Source of the DNA: Flavobacteriaceae bacterium UBA3440
Lineage (GTDB): Bacteria; Bacteroidota; Bacteroidia; Flavobacteriales; Flavobacteriaceae
DNA length: 8,235 nt
Direction: 5' to 3'
NCBI GenBank assembly: GCA_002378585.1
Contig: DFSJ01000044.1
Location: 7,876 to 16,110, forward strand
Positions 6,077-8,235 of this stretch are shown piece by piece. The position numbers and the translations under genes are program-made. The notes beneath the pieces were generated by a model. That model ran no database searches and had not been told where the DNA came from. It worked only from the letters and a program-made list of their open reading frames with translations. How positions within the stretch are numbered: position 1 is the first letter of the stretch; every line of letters starts with the position of its first letter.

Positions 6077-7134
6077 TTCGGGGAGGTGAAATTCAGGCGC
6101 ACCAAAACAGGAAAATGATCCGAGTAAGGTAATTCAGTAACTTGGTGGCCATTCACCTCAAAAGCTTGGTCGACCAATACATAATCGATCCTCAGCGGAA
6201 GAAAAACAAACCTAAAGGTGCTCCCAAACCCCACACCTTTTTCAAAAAAGGTGTCTTTCATATCCGTTCTTATGGTATGGTAGACCGAAGAAAACTGGTT
6301 GTTGTTGAAATCCCCTAAAACTATATTGGGATACGGAGAACGCTCCTTATGCGCAGAAAGCAGTACTGATTGAGATTCTTGTTTGTCAAATGAGCGCCCA
6401 ATGCGATCATACAAGACGGCTAATTTTTGGGCCCACTTACTTTTGGTCGTATCCCTAAGCACTTCTTGATTGGCGCGATTCATTAATTTAAGCGATTGAA
6501 AATGAGTGTTATACACACGAACCACTCGGTCCTTCAATTCAATATCCGCATAAATAGCTGTATTAGAACTAGAGGGGAAATCGATACGGCCTTTGGACAC
6601 AATGGGATATTTAGACAATATGGCGACCACGGAACGCTCCTTATTATCTCTTGAGGAATAGGTTTGGTAGGGGTACTGTTTAAAGGCGGCCAAAAACTCG
6701 GTATCAAACTCTTGAAAGGCCAATACATCTGCCTGTGAATTTTGAGCAAAAGCCACTATGCTGTCCGCTAAGTATTCCTCTTGGGTCCAACGATATTTGT
6801 TTAGCAATTTGACATTATAACTCATTACAGTCAAAGCGCTTTCATCCGAATCCACTTGGCTATTATTCCATCGGTATACCGGTCCAAATTGCCAATGTGT
6901 CAACAGCAAAATTACCACCGACCACCAGGCCATTGATTTCCAACGAAAGATCCAAAAAAACAAAAATAATGTATGCCCTAGCCATAAAAAGGGCATAGCT
7001 AAACTAAAAAACGAGAGGAAATAGTAGCCATCTCCAGGCAGAAATGGGGCAAGCTGTGCCACTATTGTTATGGCAATCAGCACCAAATGCGCCGCCTTCA
7101 TCAATGAATTTGTGATTTCACTGGGTTTAAACAT
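6073..7134 (-). CDS. Membrane-anchored endonuclease/exonuclease/phosphatase (EEP) family protein
   Basis: A 353-residue protein with three N-terminal hydrophobic helices (about 14-34, 36-62, 67-82) followed by a complete EEP (DNase I-like) metal-dependent hydrolase domain. Catalytic-box residues visible are MSYNV (Asn107), FQEFD (Glu142), NTHFQS (His211), LGDFNNN (Asp275, Asn277), RIDYVL (Asp317) and YSDHFPV (Asp339, His340). The substrate cannot be read from sequence, since the fold covers DNases, phosphodiesterases, sphingomyelinases and inositol phosphatases. Basic residues before helix 1 (K3, K13) and between helices 2 and 3 (R64, K66) suggest a cytoplasmic N-terminus and a periplasmic hydrolase domain. 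The ATG overlaps the upstream rhomboid by 8 bases, so they share a transcript. It ends with TAG, overlapping the WbqC-like gene. Confidence 0.9.
   Translation of the reverse strand: MFKPSEITNSLMKAAHLVLIAITIVAQLAPFLPGDGYYFLSFFSLAMPFLWLGHTLFLFFWIFRWKSMAWWSVVILLLTHWQFGPVYRWNNSQVDSDESALTVMSYNVKLLNKYRWTQEEYLADSIVAFAQNSQADVLAFQEFDTEFLAAFKQYPYQTYSSRDNKERSVVAILSKYPIVSKGRIDFPSSSNTAIYADIELKDRVVRVYNTHFQSLKLMNRANQEVLRDTTKSKWAQKLAVLYDRIGRSFDKQESQSVLLSAHKERSPYPNIVLGDFNNNQFSSVYHTIRTDMKDTFFEKGVGFGSTFRFVFLPLRIDYVLVDQAFEVNGHQVTELPYSDHFPVLVRLNFTSPN
6233..6254. repeat. 22-bp near-perfect palindrome inside the EEP gene
   Basis: Arms ACACCTTTTT (6233-6242) and AAAAAGGTGT (6245-6254) are exact reverse complements separated by two bases (CA). 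It lies within coding sequence for T-F-F-E-K-G-V on the minus strand, about 160 bases before that gene's stop and about 160 bases past the stop of the convergent operon. As RNA it could fold into a hairpin of about nine pairs on either strand. The following bases are not a strong U-tract in either direction, so a classic terminator is not clear. It may be a protein-binding palindrome, a read-through attenuator, or chance from a TTT/AAA-rich codon run. Confidence 0.5.
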
Positions 7135-7978
7135 GATCGGGACCTTGTTGAAATAAAAAATCCTTTTCCTCTTGAGTCAATGAATCGTAACCAGAGGCAC
7201 TTATCTTATCTAAGATAGCATCTATTTTTCGTTGGTGAGCCGCTTGAACACCACTTAGCTCACCGGTTGACTTTTTGGGTCCTTTCGACTGATAAACCTT
7301 TTTTAAGTGACTTTTTTTGTTTGATGAGGTTCTATTCCAATGAATTAGGGACCACTGAGTCAAGTCTCTGCCTTGTCTGAGGTTTATGGCGTAGATGAGG
7401 CCCACCAACGCACCGACAAGATGTGCTAGTTGAGCTCCAGAAATATTGCTCCACAAACTAAATAGGTCAATCATCACCAATGCCGCACCGATGTACTTTA
7501 ATTTGATCTGACCAAAAAACAAGTGAACGGGAAGTTCTGGTTGATAGGCACATACGTAGATGATCAATGCCATAATGCCCGCTGAAGCACCGATCAAATA
7601 CCCAATAGCTATTTGAGGAAAAACAATACCTGCTAGGAGGTAACTGATGCCTGAAGTTAGGGTTCCTGCCCACCATATATGCCACCACCTGGCTGAAGAA
7701 AATAAGTGCAAAAACAATCGGGAGGCACCTGCAATAAAAATCAAGTTACTGAGTAAATGCAGCGGTTGCACATGAACCCACCCGAACGTCAACAGGGTCC
7801 ATGGTCTACTCAAAAATTCATTCCACTGCTTGGGTAAAGCCCAAGTATCAACCGCGCTGTAAGTCTCACCAAACACCAAGTTTTGCACCTGTACCATAAA
7901 AAAAATAATGACCAGGACACCCATCATACGGCCTGATGAGTCTAGTTGAAGCCAAAATCGTTGGACCTGCTGTTTCAT
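7127..7978 (-). CDS. Rhomboid family intramembrane serine protease with C-terminal cytoplasmic domain
   Basis: A 283-residue polytopic membrane protease. The oxyanion-hole motif HLLSN is at 74-78, the nucleophile Ser132 is in GASAG (130-134), and the partner His186 is in AHLVGALVG, which resembles GlpG's AHIAGLAVG, so the Ser/His dyad is intact. The residue after Ser is Ala rather than the usual Gly of GxSG. Hydrophobic segments at about 18-35, 76-95, 102-119, 122-143, 159-177 and 182-199 fit a six-helix core. A soluble tail of about 80 residues ends with KIDAILDKISASGYDSLTQE and EKDFLFQ, a DUF6576-like module on Bacteroidota rhomboids. The ATG at 7978 shares one base with the preceding stop (TAATG), indicating coupled translation; an upstream in-frame start would add 15 residues inside the other rhomboid. 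Substrates are unknown. Confidence 0.92.
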   Translation of the reverse strand: MKQQVQRFWLQLDSSGRMMGVLVIIFFMVQVQNLVFGETYSAVDTWALPKQWNEFLSRPWTLLTFGWVHVQPLHLLSNLIFIAGASRLFLHLFSSARWWHIWWAGTLTSGISYLLAGIVFPQIAIGYLIGASAGIMALIIYVCAYQPELPVHLFFGQIKLKYIGAALVMIDLFSLWSNISGAQLAHLVGALVGLIYAINLRQGRDLTQWSLIHWNRTSSNKKSHLKKVYQSKGPKKSTGELSGVQAAHQRKIDAILDKISASGYDSLTQEEKDFLFQQGPDHV

Positions 7979-8235
7979 TAGTACCAGCGATTGCGGTCGA
8001 AGGAATTTTTCTTCCAATACCAAGCCATCAAAAATCCAAAAAGCGCACCGCCGACATGGGCAAAATGAGCAATTCCCGAGCCAAAAATACTATAGCCAGT
8101 GATTCCAGAAAACAGATCTAGTCCAATTAATACGGGGATAAAATACTTAGCTTTAATCGGAACAGGTACAAACATTAAAAACAGTTCACTATTGGGAAAT
8201 GCCATTCCAAAAGCCACCAAAACACCATAGATCGC
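7978..8235 (-). CDS. Rhomboid family intramembrane serine protease (5' partial, C-terminal end)
   Basis: The frame is open to the right edge, so only the last 85 residues are visible. The first ones, AIYGVLVAFGMAFPN, are what normally follows the GASG active-site serine, so the catalytic Ser should lie just outside the window. The visible part has a hydrophobic stretch, the hinge PVPIKAKYFIPVLIGLDLFS (about 28-47), and the last helix with IAHFAHVGGALFGFLMAWYW, whose HVGG His is the dyad partner. The tail KKNSFDRNRWY is short, unlike the next gene's long cytoplasmic domain. The TTG at 8220 is an in-frame Leu codon, not a start. It is the first visible gene of the minus-strand unit, and its TAA overlaps the next ATG by one base. 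Confidence 0.9.
   Translation of the reverse strand, partial: AIYGVLVAFGMAFPNSELFLMFVPVPIKAKYFIPVLIGLDLFSGITGYSIFGSGIAHFAHVGGALFGFLMAWYWKKNSFDRNRWY

Noticed and set aside
6066..6092. Possible terminator at the convergent gene ends (ACCCTC ... GAGGT)
   Set aside because: Only about five pairs with a bulge and no T-tract on either strand.
7936..8121. Plus-strand open frame opposite the rhomboid junction
   Set aside because: Both rhomboid frames here are strongly supported by motifs; the plus-strand translation has no recognisable features.

Overview
The window looks like Bacteroidota chromosome, most likely Flavobacteriia or a close relative. Three things suggest this. The gene order parA-parB-DUF5683-dapB-lepB-WbqC, facing a rhomboid-rhomboid-nuclease unit, is one I associate with that phylum. 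LepB is the long Bacteroidota form with an extra N-terminal membrane domain and a PTGSLERTL serine box. No gene I checked is preceded by a Shine-Dalgarno sequence. Coding density is almost complete. I see no rRNA, tRNA, insertion sequence, CRISPR array, prophage gene or broken gene.

Layout. (1) Positions 2-685 hold the C-terminal cobalamin-binding end of a methylmalonyl-CoA-mutase-family enzyme whose catalytic part lies upstream of the window. (2) Positions 686-761 form the only real intergenic gap, 76 bases, with a weak candidate promoter. (3) Positions 762-6076 are a six-gene plus-strand unit: parA, parB, a DUF5683 envelope protein, dapB, lepB and a WbqC-like protein. Neighbours overlap by 4-17 bases or are 1-3 bases apart, so they are almost certainly co-transcribed. 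(4) Positions 6073-8235 are a three-gene minus-strand unit: a rhomboid (5' part outside the window), a second rhomboid with a C-terminal cytoplasmic domain, and a membrane-anchored endonuclease/exonuclease/phosphatase-fold protein. These also overlap. The two units meet tail to tail with interlocked stop codons.

How the genes may work together. The plus-strand unit joins chromosome segregation (ParA ATPase, ParB CTPase) to envelope growth: DapB for lysine/diaminopimelate, LepB for releasing exported proteins, and the uncharacterised exported DUF5683 and WbqC-like proteins. The minus-strand unit is membrane proteolysis plus a nuclease-fold domain predicted to face the periplasm. No known defence or secretion system is present. 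The parts most worth attention are the segregation-envelope operon with its uncharacterised DUF5683 member, the membrane-anchored nuclease-fold protein, and a few palindromes inside coding sequence. All functional statements come from reading motifs; no database search was run.
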